This document shows, piece by piece, positions 7,247 through 16,651 of a stretch of 64,000 nt of DNA. The notes under the pieces were generated by a model that was not told the origin of the DNA, did not search any database, and saw only the letters and a list, made by a program, of their open reading frames with translations. The DNA comes from Alicyclobacillus sp. SP_1. GTDB taxonomy: Bacteria > Bacillota > Bacilli > Alicyclobacillales > Alicyclobacillaceae. The position numbers and the translations under genes are program-made. The stretch is from contig NZ_JAMCCX010000072.1 in NCBI RefSeq assembly GCF_024706985.1, positions 1-64,000 of the forward strand, in the 5' to 3' direction. Numbering within the stretch: position 1 is the stretch's first letter; each line of letters begins with the position of its first letter.

Positions 7247-8197
7247 TTGAACCATGGTGGACAAAAGCGCGACGTCGACTCGTGGAAAAGAACGCTGTTT
7301 TGGATATGCCTGCTGGTTGCTGTCGGCATTGTGGTCATTACATACGTCGACACACACTCTGGTCTCGTCAAAGACATTCCCAAAGGTTGGCTCGATGTAT
7401 TAAAGGCGGCCTTGGTCCTACTCATTGGCGGAATTATCTCAGCGTTACTGGAGCGCCGTCTCTTTCGCGTTTCTGTAGATAAACTCGGGCCACAGCACTC
7501 TACGACCATTCGTTACGTTGCTCGACTACTGCTCTTTTTGACGGTCGTTGTCGCCGTACTGACCGCATTTGGAGCCGGGCTTCCCAGCGTCGTATTTGGC
7601 GGCGCATTTGTCACGGTCGTTGTCGGATTGGCTGGGCAAACAGTATTGGCAAACATCATTGGAGGTATTTGGCTAATATTTTTCCGTCCTTTTCGTATTG
7701 GAGATTCTATTGGACTTGTGGCTTGGCAATTCCCCATGTTAATGCCTTCCTTTCCTCACGAGTCGTTGCGACCCATGTACTACGGAACGGTACAGGATAT
7801 TAATTTGGTCTACACGGAGATTCAAAACGGAGATGGATATCTACAAGTCATTCCAAACGGATTGATTGCTCAGTCATTCGTGGAAAATCGTTCCCGAGAG
7901 GCGTCTCATCGTGTGCGTATGCGGTTTGACGTACCTTACGAAATCGAGCCGAACACTTTTACGGAAACCTTAAAACATGCACTTTCCGCCGAGTTTCCGG
8001 ACCCACTGAATGCAACTCCCGAAGTGCTCATCGCCGACATCTATCCCACCGCCTATTCCGTGGTGGTCATGGTCATATCCATGCAAAAAGAGGACCATGT
8101 GCGGCACAAAGTGCTTGGGCATTGTATTTGCATCATGCAAAACATGAAAACTCATGAAGAACTCAACTTGGAGACGAACCTATCCAAACTTTCCTGA
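7247..8197 (+). CDS. MscS-family small-conductance mechanosensitive channel
   Basis: Mechanosensitive or osmotic-release channel of the MscS family, 316 aa. The TTG at 7247 is chosen because GAGGGGGA lies seven bases upstream; the frame is open further upstream but without a ribosome site. N-terminal hydrophobic helices (TLFWICLLVAVGIVVITYV, then two more up to about residue 105) lead into the conserved pore helix region with GLAGQTVLANIIGGIWLIFFRPFRIGD, followed by the beta domain (VIPNGLIAQSFVENRS) and an alpha/beta C-terminal domain. It stands alone between the GH15 gene and a convergent cluster. YnaI/YkuT-like subtypes are possible. Confidence 0.88.
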   Translation: MNHGGQKRDVDSWKRTLFWICLLVAVGIVVITYVDTHSGLVKDIPKGWLDVLKAALVLLIGGIISALLERRLFRVSVDKLGPQHSTTIRYVARLLLFLTVVVAVLTAFGAGLPSVVFGGAFVTVVVGLAGQTVLANIIGGIWLIFFRPFRIGDSIGLVAWQFPMLMPSFPHESLRPMYYGTVQDINLVYTEIQNGDGYLQVIPNGLIAQSFVENRSREASHRVRMRFDVPYEIEPNTFTETLKHALSAEFPDPLNATPEVLIADIYPTAYSVVVMVISMQKEDHVRHKVLGHCICIMQNMKTHEELNLETNLSKLS

Positions 8198-8330
8198 CAT
8201 CTTTCACAGCGAGCGACGGGCAGAGTCTCCTCCACAATGGCTTTTTTGATGACAAGCCCAAGCCTCACCGTCTGACGCTTTCAACGAAAGCTCCCGAATT
8301 TTGAGTGGCGACGGTGCGCACAACCGCCGC

Positions 8331-8549
8331 TCATTGGTTTCCACTCACAACGATGCTTTGAACCCTACCGACCTTGCCATCGACAAGACGCACTTTGATG
8401 CCATGCGGATGTGTCGGTGAATTCGTCAGAATGTCTTTCACCACGCCTCGTGTCAGTCGGCCTGTCGGTTGATCCGCTTTCTGAACAACATCGACAGTTA
8501 GCCCCGGCCGAATATTTCGACGAACCGTTCCGTCACTCCCACCCGTCAT
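8331..8549 (-). CDS. ywbE: YwbE family protein
   Basis: 72-aa protein of the YwbE (DUF2196) family, whose function is unknown in Bacillus. The family core is clear: IRPGLTVDVVQKADQPTGRLTRGVV followed by ILTNSPTHPHGIKVRL and a short basic KVGRVQ tail. The ATG at 8549 overlaps the stop of the upstream 60-aa gene as ATGA, which fixes the start and implies translational coupling. The same frame is open further upstream, but that stretch is the shadow of the small gene. Confidence 0.85.
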   Translation of the reverse strand: MTGGSDGTVRRNIRPGLTVDVVQKADQPTGRLTRGVVKDILTNSPTHPHGIKVRLVDGKVGRVQSIVVSGNQ

Positions 8550-8728
8550 TCGGTGCCCTTCTTGTTTTGCTGGATTTTCTTCATGCGCTCTAATAAATCT
8601 TGCTTTCGGGACTGTGCTTGCTCTCTCTCTACAGGATTCCGAAAACTCCCGTTCTTTTGGCGCGGACCTGAACCCGCCACTCCCCCCTGCAAATTCGGTG
8701 GTTTTTTTCGATTTTCCGCTCTTGGCAC
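8546..8728 (-). CDS. small basic hydrophilic protein, 60 aa
   Basis: Not recognised as a named family. It starts at GTG 8728 with GGGGGAG five bases upstream and ends in an ATGA overlap with ywbE. The sequence is highly charged and without hydrophobic segments: a Lys/Arg/Gly-rich N-terminal half, then a helix of the form NPVEREQAQSRKQDLLERMKKIQQ. It is likely a small nucleic-acid- or ribosome-associated protein, inferred only from composition. The overlap with ywbE and the good ribosome site are the reasons to call it a gene. Confidence 0.65.
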   Translation of the reverse strand: MPRAENRKKPPNLQGGVAGSGPRQKNGSFRNPVEREQAQSRKQDLLERMKKIQQNKKGTE

Positions 8729-8774
8729 ATGAACTCCCCCATTCCTCTTGATTGTACCTCAAACATCCCCCGTG

Positions 8775-9653
8775 TCACGAAAAGAGTTTTCGAAATGCGG
8801 CTGGTATTTCCGACTCAAACCGAAGAACCTTCTCCGGTTTTGTAGGATGCAGAAAGGCCAAAGATGCGGCATGAAGCGCGAGTCGTCCAATTTCATCGCG
8901 AGTGGCCCCATAGCGTTTGTCCCCGACCACACAATGTCCAATCGACTTCATGTGAACTCGGATTTGATTCTTTCGCCCAGTATCTAACTGGCACTCCACC
9001 AAAGAATATTCGCTACTTCGCTTCAACACTCGAAAATGAGTGATAGCGCGCAATCCGTCTCCCGGCGAACTGACATACATCGTACGCGTGCTGCTCTCTT
9101 TTAGCCACGTGTCAATGACACCTTCTTGTTTTTGCACTCTACCCTCTACGACCGCAACATATCTGCGTTCTTTGACCACATCATTCCAATTGTCTTGAAG
9201 CCACTGCTGCGTCTCATAACGTTTGGCGAACAGCATGATGCCAGAAGTATCTCTGTCTAATCGATGAACGACAAAAATCCGATGTTTGGTGTCCATCTTG
9301 CGAACGTGCTCCGTGACGAGTCGATATGCGGTTAACTCAGTCTTATCTTCCGTGGCCACAGACAGCAGTCCAGCCGGTTTGTCCACAACCACTACCTCGT
9401 CATCCTCATACACAATGGACAATCTCTGCTTGGCGTGAATCGATAACTCGCCACCAGCCTTACCCATCTCAACTTGAATCTGTTGACCAGCCCGCACAGG
9501 TTGGTCATAACGCTGGACCGTCTGTTGGTCGACTTTCACTTGCCCCCGAGTCAGCCACGCTTTGACTTTATTGCGTCCGATGTGCGGAAAATGGGTGAGG
9601 AGCGTGTCCAGCAACTGTCCATCTCCACGCACTCGAACAACTCGCTCTTTCAC
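8775..9653 (-). CDS. RluA-family RNA pseudouridine synthase
   Basis: Converts specific uridines in rRNA (or tRNA) to pseudouridine. 292 aa from GTG 9653, which has GGGAGGG six bases upstream; the frame is open 41 codons further but that part lacks family similarity. An N-terminal S4 RNA-binding domain (LLDTLLTHFPHIGRNKVKAWLTRGQV) is followed by the catalytic domain with VVVDKPAGLLSV, the HRLDRDTSG motif containing the catalytic Asp, and the C-terminal LxTGRKNQIRVH motif. The RluD/YtzF/YjbO type cannot be separated by eye. It is divergent from the monooxygenase gene on the plus strand. Confidence 0.93.
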   Translation of the reverse strand: MKERVVRVRGDGQLLDTLLTHFPHIGRNKVKAWLTRGQVKVDQQTVQRYDQPVRAGQQIQVEMGKAGGELSIHAKQRLSIVYEDDEVVVVDKPAGLLSVATEDKTELTAYRLVTEHVRKMDTKHRIFVVHRLDRDTSGIMLFAKRYETQQWLQDNWNDVVKERRYVAVVEGRVQKQEGVIDTWLKESSTRTMYVSSPGDGLRAITHFRVLKRSSEYSLVECQLDTGRKNQIRVHMKSIGHCVVGDKRYGATRDEIGRLALHAASLAFLHPTKPEKVLRFESEIPAAFRKLFS

Positions 9654-9742
9654 ATTTGTCCCTCCCACTTCTTTGCCAGTCCGTTTATGCTCTCCACATT
9701 TCTCTACTGGAAAGGCGTAGAATAAAGGTGGAGGTGGTTTCA

Positions 9743-10021
9743 ATGTTTCATGCACACAACCGCATTGAATCTGCAAACGGCCAAGGATCTGACTTAGAGC
9801 AACGCTTTCAGCACGCTGCCGAACACATGAAACAGGTGCCTGGTTTTGTGAAATTCGAGATGTTGCGAGCCAGTGATGACTCCCATTATCTTGTGACGAC
9901 GGTCTGGGAGTCCGAAAAGCACTTTCACGACTGGGTCAAAAGCCCGCACTTCCGCGCCGCGCACGGCGGCAACGAGTCGGCTGGCAAAGCCACGGTGTCC
10001 ACATATCATGTTGTCATCTGA
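9743..10021 (+). CDS. ABM-domain monooxygenase, IsdG/HmoA-like
   Basis: 92-aa ferredoxin-like (antibiotic biosynthesis monooxygenase) domain. The arrangement Asn6, Trp64 and His74, in MFHAHNR and WVKSPHFRAAH, matches the catalytic triad of the heme-degrading IsdG/HmoA enzymes (Asn-Trp-His). I therefore infer heme degradation or heme handling rather than antibiotic synthesis. The ATG at 9743 lies after GGTGGAGGTGG. Members usually act as homodimers in the cytoplasm. No Isd-type transporter is nearby. Confidence 0.78.
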   Translation: MFHAHNRIESANGQGSDLEQRFQHAAEHMKQVPGFVKFEMLRASDDSHYLVTTVWESEKHFHDWVKSPHFRAAHGGNESAGKATVSTYHVVI

Positions 10022-10039
10022 TTGAAAACCAAGAAGTTC

Positions 10040-10408
10040 TCAAGAAGACTCGGCGTCCGCAGACGGTTCTTCGGAAGCGGGCGCCGATGCCTCTTCTTGA
10101 GGAACCTCAGGTTTCCCATCCAGCACTTCCGTTTGATTCTCCTGTAGCTTATCCAATTGCGCTTTGTGTTTTTCTACTTCCCGACGCAATTGGGAATTCC
10201 GCCGACGAAGTCGAAATTGAAGAACGATACCAATGAAGCCAACGACCAAACCGCCAACAAATGCAGACCCGAGAATAATTAAAACGAGCGGTACGTGGGC
10301 AGTACCGAAAAGAAAATGGATAGCTTCCACTTGAACGTTGATCACCGCGAAAACCGCCACAACTACCGCTAAAAACAACCCCACTATCAATCGCCACAGA
10401 AGTCGCAT
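10040..10408 (-). CDS. LapA-domain (DUF1049) inner-membrane protein
   Basis: 122 aa with two hydrophobic helices (residues about 5-24 and 39-63) separated by the short QVEAIHFLFGTAHVP segment, typical of LapA/YciS/YrvD proteins. After the second helix comes a basic stop (RLRRRNSQLRREVEKHK) that continues as a short coiled coil, then an acidic Glu/Pro/Ala/Ser tail. In Gram-negatives LapA assists LPS assembly; in Firmicutes the role is unknown. The gene is convergent with the IsdG-like gene 18 bases away. Confidence 0.85.
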   Translation of the reverse strand: MRLLWRLIVGLFLAVVVAVFAVINVQVEAIHFLFGTAHVPLVLIILGSAFVGGLVVGFIGIVLQFRLRRRNSQLRREVEKHKAQLDKLQENQTEVLDGKPEVPQEEASAPASEEPSADAESS

Positions 10409-10834
10409 ACGCCCATCCCCTTTCCCCCAACTTCCTAAGACTACTCGAACATATCATCGACGGTGCTGGAACACAATTGTCTATCTCCTATATGCCCATT
10501 TGTCGATATTATCTTCGTCCTACAAATTACTTTTTGTACTATAAATTATAAAAGTAGTATCTATTTTCTACAATATTCGGAGGCTCGATAAGTTTTATCC
10601 CCCCAACCATGAAAAACCCCCTTATAATGGATGACGGGTAGCCCTATCCTCCATGACAAGAGACTTTTTCATTGTTAGGGGACACAAATCACGAAATCGC
10701 ATGGACATAGTGGAAACATGCATGCAAAAGTCGTGCTCTAAAATCCCCCCGCCTAGATGTCGAGGCGAACTCTCGTCTATAATAATGAGGCTAGAATACA
10801 GACGTAGTATCGTTGAAGAGTGCGAGGTGACGAA
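10409..10834. other. intergenic region upstream of the TetR regulator
   Basis: No gene supported. An AT-rich stretch at about 10521-10570 has an imperfect palindrome built around TATAAATTATA with flanking TACT/AGTA arms, a possible operator. A TATAAT-like -10 box lies at 10778-10783, about 50 bases before the TetR start, without a good -35 box. Between them lies a small CGCCT/AGGCG hairpin near 10750-10767. Confidence 0.35.
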
Positions 10835-11509
10835 ATGGCAACCCGGAAAGAGTTGCAAATGTCGAGAATGTGGATGTACTTCGTGGACGCGACCGCCAAA
10901 ATCATAGAGGAAGAGGGAATGGAAAACGTCACCATTCGCAAGGTCGCGGATTTGGCCGGCTACACGAGCGCAACGATTTACAACTATTTTAATGAGTTGT
11001 CGCATTTAATTTTTTTTGCTTCCATGCGTTTCTTAAAGGATTATACCCAAGAACTCTCGGTATACATGTCTCGCGGCAAAGATTCCATCGAAAAGTATCT
11101 ACTGACTTGGGAATGCTTTTGTCAACACTCATTTCGAAACCCACAAGTTTTCCATGCCATTTTCATCTCAGATTTGGGAAGTCAGCCGGATGAACTTTTG
11201 AAGCGATATTATAGCGTCTATCAAAGCGATTTAACTGGTCTACCGGAAGACATTAAGCCGCTGGTTTTTGAATACAGCTTGTCGAAACGAAGCCAGGCCG
11301 TTTTGGAGAAAGCGGTTGCTGAAAACCTACTGGATGAACAAGATATCGAGTCTATTAATGAGATGACCGTTCTCATTTGGCAAGGCATGATGACCACCGT
11401 TCTCAACAATCGTCGAAACTACACTCCAGACGAAGCCTCACAACGAACGATGCGGTACATTCGAGAAGCGACGATGATTCACGTCAAAAGCGGGATGAGC
11501 CCCTCCTAG
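10835..11509 (+). CDS. TetR-family transcriptional regulator
   Basis: 224 aa from ATG 10835 (GAGGTGA seven bases upstream). The N-terminal TetR helix-turn-helix is clear: AKIIEEEGMENVTIRKVADLAGYTSATIYNYFNELSHLI. The remaining all-helical part is the ligand-binding and dimerisation domain and is not assignable to a ligand. The regulator precedes the MFS carrier and the aldehyde dehydrogenase-amidohydrolase operon, so it is a plausible regulator of that catabolic island (inference from position). A strong terminator follows directly, so it is transcribed alone. Confidence 0.9.
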   Translation: MATRKELQMSRMWMYFVDATAKIIEEEGMENVTIRKVADLAGYTSATIYNYFNELSHLIFFASMRFLKDYTQELSVYMSRGKDSIEKYLLTWECFCQHSFRNPQVFHAIFISDLGSQPDELLKRYYSVYQSDLTGLPEDIKPLVFEYSLSKRSQAVLEKAVAENLLDEQDIESINEMTVLIWQGMMTTVLNNRRNYTPDEASQRTMRYIREATMIHVKSGMSPS

Positions 11510-11520
11510 CGGACACGAAA

Positions 11521-11555
11521 ACCCCGAGCAGAGAATCGTCGCTCGGGGTCTTTTT
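11521..11555 (+). terminator. intrinsic terminator after tetR-type gene
   Basis: ACCCCGAGC (11521-11529) pairs with GCTCGGGGT (11541-11549), followed by CTTTTT. A perfect 9-bp stem just after the regulator's stop codon; it may also serve the convergent MFS gene in part. Confidence 0.9.
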
Positions 11556-11636
11556 CAGGGTCACGCAGCAGATAACAAGCAACACGTGGTGACTTTTGAC
11601 TCCCCGCACGTCTCAGCGTCCGTGAAGTCAAAGGCT

Positions 11637-13001
11637 CTAGCTTCTCACGGCCTCTTTCACTTTCGCACGTCTACTGTCCTTGTCATCGATAGAACTTGTC
11701 TCTGTCAAATTCCGCCCTTTTGTCTCCGGTGCCCACATCAGCGAGACGAGCAGTCCCAACACAGTAACGATAGTGCCAAGAATCATCGTCGTTCCAACAC
11801 CCAATTTAGTCAAGGACAATGGCATCAAGAACGTTCCCACAAATGCGCCAACGCGACTCATTGCGGTCGCCACACCGACTGCCGACGCGCGAATTTCCGT
11901 TGGAAAAATTTCATTCGGATAGATAAAGTCCAATACGTTCGGTCCTCCTGAAAATAGCGCGTAGACCACAAAACCCAGGATGATAACCCATACTGGAGCG
12001 TTCGGAAACACACCTAGGATGAGTAACCCCACTGCCATAAATACGAAACACCAGTTGAGCAAAGCTCTACGACCCATTGAGTTGCACAAATACAATGCTG
12101 GAATACACCCAATGAGGAAGATGAAATCCAATGCGGCAGAGCCCAAGTTGCCCGCATTGCCGGAGCCGAGATGAAACAGATTCAAAATCTCGGGGCCAAA
12201 CGTGTAAATTCCAAAGGCAGGGATGATGGAAAACATCCAAAATAGTCCGACAAACATGGTGCGTTTCAAATAACCCCTTTGGAACAACTTAGAGAATTTA
12301 GTGGTCACAATGGGTTCCGACAACTGAGTCAAATCCGCATCTGGACCATATACTTTCTTCAAAACTCTTTCGGCTTCTTTGACGCGGTTTTTACTCACCA
12401 ACCATCGCGGAGACTCAGGAGTCCCGAGACGCAACAGTAAAATCACCAGTGCAGGAAGGGCACTCGTCCCGAGCATCCACCGCCATGCATCCGGGCCCGC
12501 AGACATCAGAAAGTACCCGACCACATATGCTGCCGTAGCGCCTACATACCATGAAACGAGAAGACTACCGAGCATCGGTCCACGCTGTTTTTTCGGAGCG
12601 AATTCGGCTAATAAAGAAGTAGCGATAGGATAGTCCGCGCCAATGGCAATGCCTAAGATCAAGCGTAGGACAAAAAGTTCCACGGCACCGTGAACAAAAA
12701 TCTGAAGAACCGAAGCGACAATGAATATCACCAGGTCGAGCGTATACATCACTTGCCTACCGAAAATGTCGGTCACGTAACCAAACACCAAACCGCCTAA
12801 AAACACGCCACCCAGGGCGGAGGCACCGATTAACCCGTCCCAGAGTGCATTCAGATGCATCTGTGGCACAATTTGTGTCAGTGCTACACCGATAATACTA
12901 AGAACATATCCATCCAAAAACGGTCCACCGGACGAATAGATGGTTAGTTTTTTATGGAACCCTGACAAGGGCGCGTCATCTACCACAGCTTGTAACGACA
13001 T
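11637..13001 (-). CDS. MFS transporter, sugar-porter type
   Basis: 454-aa twelve-helix major facilitator carrier. The GYVTDIFGRQ loop, the RLILGIAIGADYPIA helix and TPESPRWLVSKNR after helix 6 are sugar-porter/general substrate transporter marks. Family members also carry aromatic acids, and next to an aromatic- or acyl-type catabolic operon an organic acid is as likely as a sugar. ATG 13001 follows GAGGGGGATGAAAC. It is divergent from the aldehyde dehydrogenase operon across a 437-base control region. Confidence 0.9.
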   Translation of the reverse strand: MSLQAVVDDAPLSGFHKKLTIYSSGGPFLDGYVLSIIGVALTQIVPQMHLNALWDGLIGASALGGVFLGGLVFGYVTDIFGRQVMYTLDLVIFIVASVLQIFVHGAVELFVLRLILGIAIGADYPIATSLLAEFAPKKQRGPMLGSLLVSWYVGATAAYVVGYFLMSAGPDAWRWMLGTSALPALVILLLRLGTPESPRWLVSKNRVKEAERVLKKVYGPDADLTQLSEPIVTTKFSKLFQRGYLKRTMFVGLFWMFSIIPAFGIYTFGPEILNLFHLGSGNAGNLGSAALDFIFLIGCIPALYLCNSMGRRALLNWCFVFMAVGLLILGVFPNAPVWVIILGFVVYALFSGGPNVLDFIYPNEIFPTEIRASAVGVATAMSRVGAFVGTFLMPLSLTKLGVGTTMILGTIVTVLGLLVSLMWAPETKGRNLTETSSIDDKDSRRAKVKEAVRS

Positions 13002-13206
13002 GTTTCATCCCCCTCACATCATGCTGCGAAACGCTACTTTGACTTTCCCCCTCATGCACAAACACACGAAGGCGCTTTCATTCCTCATGACTATCCACCG
13101 GGTTCTCAGCTTTCCATCACTGTTAGTCATCGATACTGTCTTTCACTTGACCACGGAAACCTCCTCATTCGTGATGTAGTTCATTTTTTGAATACGATTT
13201 CTTTGT

Positions 13207-13216
13207 AATCATGATT
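13207..13216. promoter_or_regulatory. palindrome AATCATGATT in the divergent control region
   Basis: A perfect 10-bp palindrome flanked by TTG and CAA half-matches sits between the divergent MFS and aldehyde dehydrogenase genes. It could be the operator of the nearby TetR regulator, but no second identical copy was found to support this. Confidence 0.25.
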
Positions 13217-13297
13217 TGCAAGCTATCGTAACATGCCACTAAGAGACTGTAAAGTGCGAAATCCTTAAATTTTTTGATAGGTACAGATAATTATCCG

Positions 13298-13326
13298 TTG
13301 TCGGACGACGCAAAGTATGATACGAT
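13298..13326 (+). promoter_or_regulatory. candidate sigma-A promoter of the aldehyde dehydrogenase operon
   Basis: TTGTCG (13298-13303), 17 bases, TACGAT (13321-13326), about 110 bases before the ALDH start. The rest of the 13002-13438 intergenic region holds the palindrome above and no supported gene. Confidence 0.45.
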
Positions 13327-13438
13327 GACGCAAGAAAATCGTGATAACTAAATGAGCGTGATTTAATGACGGCAAGTAGAGCTAACACATCACGTCCACA
13401 GCGTAACCGATTTTCAGTCAGAAAGGTGGATTGTCACG

Positions 13439-14920
13439 ATGAACAAAGAAAGTATCTCAAAGACTTACCTGAATTACATCAACGGCCAGTGGGTGGCCTC
13501 TCATCGCAATGAAACATCGAGCAGTGTCAATCCCGCACGTGTCGACGACGTGGTCGGTCACGTCCAACTCTCGACGGCGGAAGACGTGGCAGATGCGGTG
13601 CGCGCGGCAAAAGGTGCACAAAAAGCATGGAGCCGCATGGCGTATCCTAGTCGCGGACAGTTTTTGTATGCGGTTGCAAATCGTGTCGAAGCGCGTGCCG
13701 ATGAAATTGCACAGACGATGACCCGAGAAATGGGCAAGCCACTGTCCGAAGCCAAAGGAGAAACACTGCGCGGTGTTGCCATCTTACGCTATTACGCCGC
13801 CGAAGGGCTTCACAAAATTGGCGACGTCATTCCCTCCTTTGACGCGTCTTCTCTGATGTTTACCACGCGTTCGCCGCTTGGAGTGGTGGGAGTTATTACA
13901 CCTTGGAATTTCCCAGTGGCCATTCCTATGTGGAAGATTGCACCTGCGCTCATTTATGGTAACACCGTCGTCTTTAAACCTGCTGAGAACTCTGTTGTGA
14001 CTGCTGCCCTATTGGTGGAATGTTTCGAAGAAGCCGGACTACCAGCCGGAGTTTTGAACTATGTGACTGGCCGCGGTTCCGTCGTAGGGCAGGCCATTGT
14101 GGAGCATCGAGATGTGGCGGGAATTAGTTTTACCGGATCGGACAATGTGGGTATCAACGTCGGTATGACGGCTCTCGCTAGGGGGGCGAAGTATCAATTA
14201 GAGATGGGCGGCAAAAATCCGGTCATTGTTGCAGCTGATGCGGACCTCGACCTGGCGGTGGAAGCGACCGTCAGTGGCGGACTCCGTTCAACCGGCCAAA
14301 AATGCACTGCTACCAGTCGAGTCTTGGTAGACCGGAAAGTCTACGCGGCATTTCGAGAAAAACTGTTGTCGAAGGTCAAGTCGATTCGAGTTGGGGACGG
14401 ACTCCAACCAGAGACGTGGATGGGCCCGTGCGTCAACGACCGGCAAATGGAAACGGTCTTATCCTACGTTCAAATTGGTCTGGAAGAGGGGGCTACCCTT
14501 GCTTTCGGGGGAACCAGAGCGACCGAAGGAGACCTTTCGTCAGGCTATTTTGTGGAACCAACGGTGTTTGAGAACGTCACTTCTGGCATGAGGATTGCAC
14601 AAGAAGAAATTTTCGGACCCGTTTTGGCACTCATTCCTTTTGAGAACCTGACGGAGGCGTTGGAAATTGCCAACGACAGTAAGTTTGGATTGAGTGCATC
14701 CATCTTCACCAAAAACATCGGTCACATGATGAGCTTCATTCAAGACATGGATGCAGGTCTCGTGCGTATCAACGCCGAGAGCGCAGGAGTCGAGTTGCAA
14801 GCTCCGTTTGGAGGCATGAAACATTCCGGTTCACACTCTCGCGAACAGGGGCAGTCAGCCATCGAGTTTTTTACCGAGATCAAAACCGTGTTTATTAAAG
14901 ACGGTGGAATGTATGGCTGA
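13439..14920 (+). CDS. NAD(P)-dependent aldehyde dehydrogenase
   Basis: 493-aa member of the ALDH superfamily that oxidises an aldehyde to a carboxylic acid. Visible landmarks are [21 protein letters not shown], the cofactor-binding FTGSDNVG, the general base Glu in [11 protein letters not shown], the catalytic Cys in [12 protein letters not shown] and [13 protein letters not shown]. It resembles the 2,5-dioxovalerate/succinate-semialdehyde-like branch, but the substrate is not certain. ATG 13439 has AGGTGG upstream. It heads the plus-strand catabolic run, 133 bases before the amidohydrolase. Confidence 0.92.
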   Translation: MNKESISKTYLNYINGQWVASHRNETSSSVNPARVDDVVGHVQLSTAEDVADAVRAAKGAQKAWSRMAYPSRGQFLYAVANRVEARADEIAQTMTREMGKPLSEAKGETLRGVAILRYYAAEGLHKIGDVIPSFDASSLMFTTRSPLGVVGVITPWNFPVAIPMWKIAPALIYGNTVVFKPAENSVVTAALLVECFEEAGLPAGVLNYVTGRGSVVGQAIVEHRDVAGISFTGSDNVGINVGMTALARGAKYQLEMGGKNPVIVAADADLDLAVEATVSGGLRSTGQKCTATSRVLVDRKVYAAFREKLLSKVKSIRVGDGLQPETWMGPCVNDRQMETVLSYVQIGLEEGATLAFGGTRATEGDLSSGYFVEPTVFENVTSGMRIAQEEIFGPVLALIPFENLTEALEIANDSKFGLSASIFTKNIGHMMSFIQDMDAGLVRINAESAGVELQAPFGGMKHSGSHSREQGQSAIEFFTEIKTVFIKDGGMYG

Positions 14921-15053
14921 ACGTTCTGATGTTGAATCATCAAAGAACATAAAGGCACAAGTTTGACGCGCGTCAGCTGTCAACTGTAAGCGTTCTCAGC
15001 GCGTGACAGGTAGAGAAGGCAAGCTCGGGGAAACAACAGAGGAGGTCTCCACC

Positions 15054-16181
15054 ATGGCGATAGTCGACCCACAGGTACCGGTGGACAGAGAGACGGTGAC
15101 GGACATTATCGACTGCGACGTTCACCCCTACCTTAATTCACTGGAAGAGTTAACGCCCTACATGGACGAGTCAATCCAACGCCTCATGAACATCGGTCGC
15201 TTTGAAAAGAAAATGTTAAAAAATATGAATGCCGGGGCTTTTGATTTTCCAAAGTCCCGCTACAACAACCCGAACTACGTGCTTCGACTCGACGCGGTTA
15301 CGCCAGATGGCGGCGTTCCTGGTTCAGACCCGGAATTTTTGACCCAAGACTTATTCGACCGATTTCACACGAAATACGGCATTCTCAACGTTGGACACGG
15401 TAGCATGAGCGCTTATCACAACGTGGACATGGCCATTTCTTACAGTTCAGCTTGCAACGACTGGCTTTATGACACTTGGGTGGAGTCGGATCCACGATAC
15501 AAAATGACAATGGTGGTCCCAACCTTGGACCCGACCGCCACGGTGAGGGAAATTGAACGAGTTGGCCAGAAATCCGGAATTGTCGGAATCAATCTTCAAA
15601 ACGTCAACATTCCCTTGGGTAATCGCTTCTTCTGGCCTGTCTATCAAATCGCCGAGGAGTATGGCTTGCCCATCGTTCTTCACCCAGATGCCGAAGGTTC
15701 CGGCGAATACGCGCCAACTCAGTCGGTGGGACCAGCTTCAACCTATACCGAATGGCACACGACCCTGTCTTTGGTTGCGCAGCGCCAGATTATGAGTCTC
15801 GTCTGTGAGGGTGTCTTAGAAAAGTTCCCAAAGTTAAAGTTTGTCTTTGTCGAATATGGGTTTGCATGGCTACCGTCCGTCATGTGGCGATTGGATAAAA
15901 ACTGGAAGGGGCTTCGAGATGAAATCCCTTGGGTGAAAATGTTACCGAGCGACTACATTCGGCGCAACATCCGTCTTGGCACGCAACCGATGGAAGAATC
16001 GTTCCATCCAAAGGACATCGTTTCCCTCGTTCAAATGGCGAAAGCGGAGGACATGCTCGTCTTTGCCAGCGACTATCCGCACTGGGACGGCGAATACAGC
16101 CCGAAAGTTTTTGCAGCCTTTCCAGACGATATGAAACGAAAAATCTTCTATGACAACGCAAGTCAAGCGTACCGACTTTGA
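15054..16181 (+). CDS. metal-dependent amidohydrolase-2 family hydrolase/decarboxylase
   Basis: 375-aa TIM-barrel enzyme of the Amidohydrolase_2 (ACMSD-like) family, whose members hydrolyse or decarboxylate aromatic and ring-cleavage compounds using a divalent metal. Metal ligands are seen in IDCDVHPYL (DxH), VLHPDAEGS (His) and FASDYPHWDG (Asp). ATG 15054 is chosen for the GAGGAGG seven bases upstream; the frame is open 17 codons earlier without a ribosome site. It is followed after 17 bases by the Rieske gene, so the two are probably co-translated partners in one pathway. The substrate is unknown. Confidence 0.87.
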   Translation: MAIVDPQVPVDRETVTDIIDCDVHPYLNSLEELTPYMDESIQRLMNIGRFEKKMLKNMNAGAFDFPKSRYNNPNYVLRLDAVTPDGGVPGSDPEFLTQDLFDRFHTKYGILNVGHGSMSAYHNVDMAISYSSACNDWLYDTWVESDPRYKMTMVVPTLDPTATVREIERVGQKSGIVGINLQNVNIPLGNRFFWPVYQIAEEYGLPIVLHPDAEGSGEYAPTQSVGPASTYTEWHTTLSLVAQRQIMSLVCEGVLEKFPKLKFVFVEYGFAWLPSVMWRLDKNWKGLRDEIPWVKMLPSDYIRRNIRLGTQPMEESFHPKDIVSLVQMAKAEDMLVFASDYPHWDGEYSPKVFAAFPDDMKRKIFYDNASQAYRL

Positions 16182-16198
16182 CAGAAGGTGGGATATCC

Positions 16199-16612
16199 GT
16201 GAGTACACCCTTACTGGCCCCCGTCATGGTTCGTGTCTGCCCTGTGGACGAATTGCCACCAGGACGTCGATTGCTGATTGAAGCAGACCGATTGCAAATT
16301 GTCATAACCAACGTGGATGGTCGTCTCTATGCATTTCGGAATGTATGCCCACATCAAGGTGCTCCGCTGATGTGCGGACCTATCACAGGAACGATGGTGG
16401 CATCAGTACCCCATCAATACGAATACGGCTGCGACAACGAGATTGTCCGCTGTCCCTTGCATGGCTGGGAATTTCATATGGCAACGGGAAAATCTGTTGC
16501 TCAGCGAGATACCGTGTCCATAAAGACTTATCCGGTGGAGACAAACGAAGAACACATTTTGATTCAGTTGCCACGTCAACCAGAAAGTTTCGCAGTACAC
16601 ACTGCACGTTAA
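16199..16612 (+). CDS. Rieske-type [2Fe-2S] ferredoxin-like protein
   Basis: 137-aa single-domain Rieske protein. Cluster ligands are visible as CPHQGAPL and CPLHGWEF (CxH and CxxH). Between them is a longer loop than in typical Rieske ferredoxins, containing SVPHQYEYGCDNE with an extra Cys. The start is GTG 16199 with AAGGTGG upstream rather than the earlier in-frame TTG. No oxygenase alpha subunit is present in the operon, so it may act as an electron carrier for the flavoenzyme or as an accessory to the amidohydrolase. That pairing is inference. Confidence 0.88.
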   Translation: MSTPLLAPVMVRVCPVDELPPGRRLLIEADRLQIVITNVDGRLYAFRNVCPHQGAPLMCGPITGTMVASVPHQYEYGCDNEIVRCPLHGWEFHMATGKSVAQRDTVSIKTYPVETNEEHILIQLPRQPESFAVHTAR

Positions 16613-16651
16613 ACGTCATCTCAAGCATCCGAAAATTTGAGGAGGATAACC

